Source: Pseudobutyrivibrio sp.
GTDB lineage: Bacteria > Bacillota > Clostridia > Lachnospirales > Lachnospiraceae
Direction: 5' to 3'
NCBI GenBank assembly: GCA_017557715.1
Contig: JAFYYE010000424.1
Span: forward strand, 1 to 5,640
DNA length: 5,640 nucleotides
The position numbers were made by a program, and so were the translations under genes. A model generated the notes under the pieces. That model was not told where the DNA came from. It made no database searches and worked only from the letters and a program-made list of their open reading frames with translations. This document shows positions 5,269-5,640 of the stretch, piece by piece (the stretch's first letter is position 1; every line of letters starts with the position of its first letter).

Positions 5269-5307
5269 ATATTAAGGCATCTTCCCTAAAGGGCTCCTCC
5301 TTAATAT
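5269..5307 (-). repeat. araA leader hairpin 2, containing a buried SD-like AAGGAGG
   Basis: ATATTAAGG (5269-5277) pairs perfectly with CCTTAATAT (5299-5307), and a small CCCT/AGGG stem (5284-5287, 5290-5293) can form inside. On the minus strand the element carries AAGGAGG (5302-5296), partly within the stem, and 15 bases later ATG-CCT-TAA (5280-5272), a two-codon frame. The spacing is too long for confident translation, so I treat the SD-like block as part of the fold rather than as a gene. Confidence 0.6.
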
Positions 5308-5314
5308 ATGTTCT

Positions 5315-5360
5315 AAAAAAAGAATACAACTTGTACACTTTCGCGTTCAAGTTGTATTCT
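5315..5360 (-). terminator. Intrinsic terminator between araR and araA (araR terminator or araA attenuator)
   Basis: AGAATACAACTTG (5360-5348 on the minus strand) pairs perfectly over 13 bp with CAAGTTGTATTCT (5333-5321), with a 14-base loop, and runs straight into six more T (5320-5315). It lies 90 bases after the repressor stop, so it can end that transcript. A good promoter candidate lies upstream of it at 5427-5399, in which case it would stand inside the araA leader. The stem is A/T-rich (5 G-C pairs of 13), so termination may be partial. Confidence 0.7.
5321..5350 (-). promoter_or_regulatory. Alternative araA promoter inside the terminator stem
   Basis: TTGAAC (5350-5345), 18 bases, TATTCT (5326-5321): each hexamer matches four of six consensus bases. 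If used, transcription would start near 5314, just past the T-run, and the terminator would belong to araR only. This competes with the 5427-5399 candidate, whose -10 is better. Confidence 0.25.
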
Positions 5361-5398
5361 CTATTCATATATTTACTATAAATTCAATATTTTTACAT

Positions 5399-5427
5399 AG
5401 TATACAAGTCCCTTTTACTATGTACAA
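5399..5427 (-). promoter_or_regulatory. Candidate araA promoter
   Basis: TTGTAC (5427-5422), exactly 17 bases, then TATACT (5404-5399), a five-of-six -10. The expected start is near 5392, giving a leader of about 200 bases before araA. The promoter begins 22 bases after the repressor stop codon, and both hexamers overlap the ACTTGTA repeats listed separately. Confidence 0.5.
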
Positions 5428-5429
5428 GT
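5402..5429 (-). promoter_or_regulatory. Paired ACTTGTA half-sites over the araA promoter
   Basis: ACTTGTAC (5429-5422) and ACTTGTAT (5409-5402) are direct repeats spaced 20 bases, two helical turns, one over the -35 and one reaching into the -10. Two related copies lie downstream: ACTTGAAC (5352-5345, minus) and ACTTGTAC (5329-5336, plus), forming the inner part of the terminator's inverted repeat. TTGTAC is the kind of half-site GntR-type AraR repressors use, as I recall. None of these has a good second palindromic half, so the operator assignment is tentative. Confidence 0.35.
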
Positions 5430-5449
5430 TTGATTAAAATATCTATGAC

Positions 5450-5640
5450 TTACAAAGTGCTTTTTCGCTCTACAAGTTCAGGCATTAAGAGCACATGAGC
5501 ATCCTTTCTAGATATGGACTTATTTATAAGACCAATCAATGTCTCTGCCGCTGTTTTTCCCAGCTCCTCCTGAGGATGTGAAACGGTGGTGATTCCTCTG
5601 CTTTTTGCCAATAACGAATTGTCAAAACCAGTTACAGAAA
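5450..5640 (-). CDS. araR: LacI-domain transcriptional repressor, probable AraR, C-terminal end (partial)
   Basis: These are the last 62 codons of a minus-strand gene continuing beyond the window, with stop TAA at 5452-5450. The protein contains VTGFDNSLLAKSRGITTVSH, then a PQEELGKTAAETLIGLI helix, and ends LLMPELVERKSTL. This is the end of a LacI/GalR-type ligand-binding domain: the G-(F/Y)-D-(D/N) turn, the T-T-V-x-x-P segment, G-x-x-A-A-x-x-L, and a closing P-x-L-V-x-R-x-S. Bacillus AraR, a GntR-type helix-turn-helix joined to this domain, ends in the same way, and the gene lies directly upstream of araA on the same strand. An arabinose-sensing repressor is therefore the natural reading. 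The DNA-binding domain is outside the window, so a plain LacI-family regulator cannot be excluded. Nothing is seen to be broken in the visible part. Confidence 0.75.
   Translation of the reverse strand, partial: SVTGFDNSLLAKSRGITTVSHPQEELGKTAAETLIGLINKSISRKDAHVLLMPELVERKSTL

Noticed and set aside
5272..5302. Leader peptide in the araA 5' region (AAGGAGG then ATG-CCT-TAA)
   Set aside because: The SD to start distance is 15 bases, the frame has only two codons, and the SD-like block is largely explained by the perfect stem of leader hairpin 2.
5334..5352. Possible CcpA cre site in the terminator loop (around TTGAACGCGAAAG)
   Set aside because: It resembles the cre consensus only around the central CG and misses about three conserved positions, so a catabolite-control claim is not supported.

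Overview
The window carries most of an L-arabinose utilisation operon read on the minus strand. It is followed, in convergent orientation, by the last codons of a plus-strand cell-wall amidase gene. The low-to-moderate GC content, strong Shine-Dalgarno (SD) sequences, intrinsic terminators, an AraR-like repressor rather than E. coli-type AraC, a TalC-type small transaldolase and a non-E. coli-type FGGY kinase all point to a Firmicute. The flavour is that of Clostridia/Lachnospiraceae (Butyrivibrio, Pseudobutyrivibrio or Roseburia-like). That assignment is an inference from protein character, not from a search.

Layout, in the direction of minus-strand transcription (high to low coordinates): the C-terminus of a LacI-domain repressor, probably AraR (5450-5640, cut by the window edge). 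Next comes a 259-base leader/promoter region (5191-5449) with a good promoter candidate, repeated ACTTGTA half-sites, an intrinsic-terminator hairpin and two further hairpins. Then araA (3691-5190), an 88-base gap (3603-3690 upstream of an alternative ATG, 3561-3690 in full) with a weak promoter and a TTGTA-TACAA palindrome, and the TalC-type transaldolase (2904-3560). A 194-base gap follows that is almost entirely inverted repeats and folds on paper as a four-way junction (2735-2895). Then an FGGY-family kinase, presumably the ribulokinase (1114-2709), araD (409-1104), a 95-base long hairpin in the araD 3' UTR (307-401) and an intrinsic terminator (178-217). The plus-strand amidase end (2-118) has its own terminator (134-167), so the two transcription units converge and each stops at its own hairpin.

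Function: AraA makes L-ribulose from L-arabinose, the kinase phosphorylates it, AraD epimerises L-ribulose-5-phosphate to D-xylulose-5-phosphate, and transaldolase feeds the non-oxidative pentose phosphate pathway. No transporter, transketolase, phosphoketolase or arabinosidase gene lies within the window. The enzymes are ordinary members of known families. The least explained material is the unusually structured non-coding DNA between them, especially 2735-2895 and the araA leader. All secondary structures were found by eye from base complementarity; no folding energies or covariation were computed.
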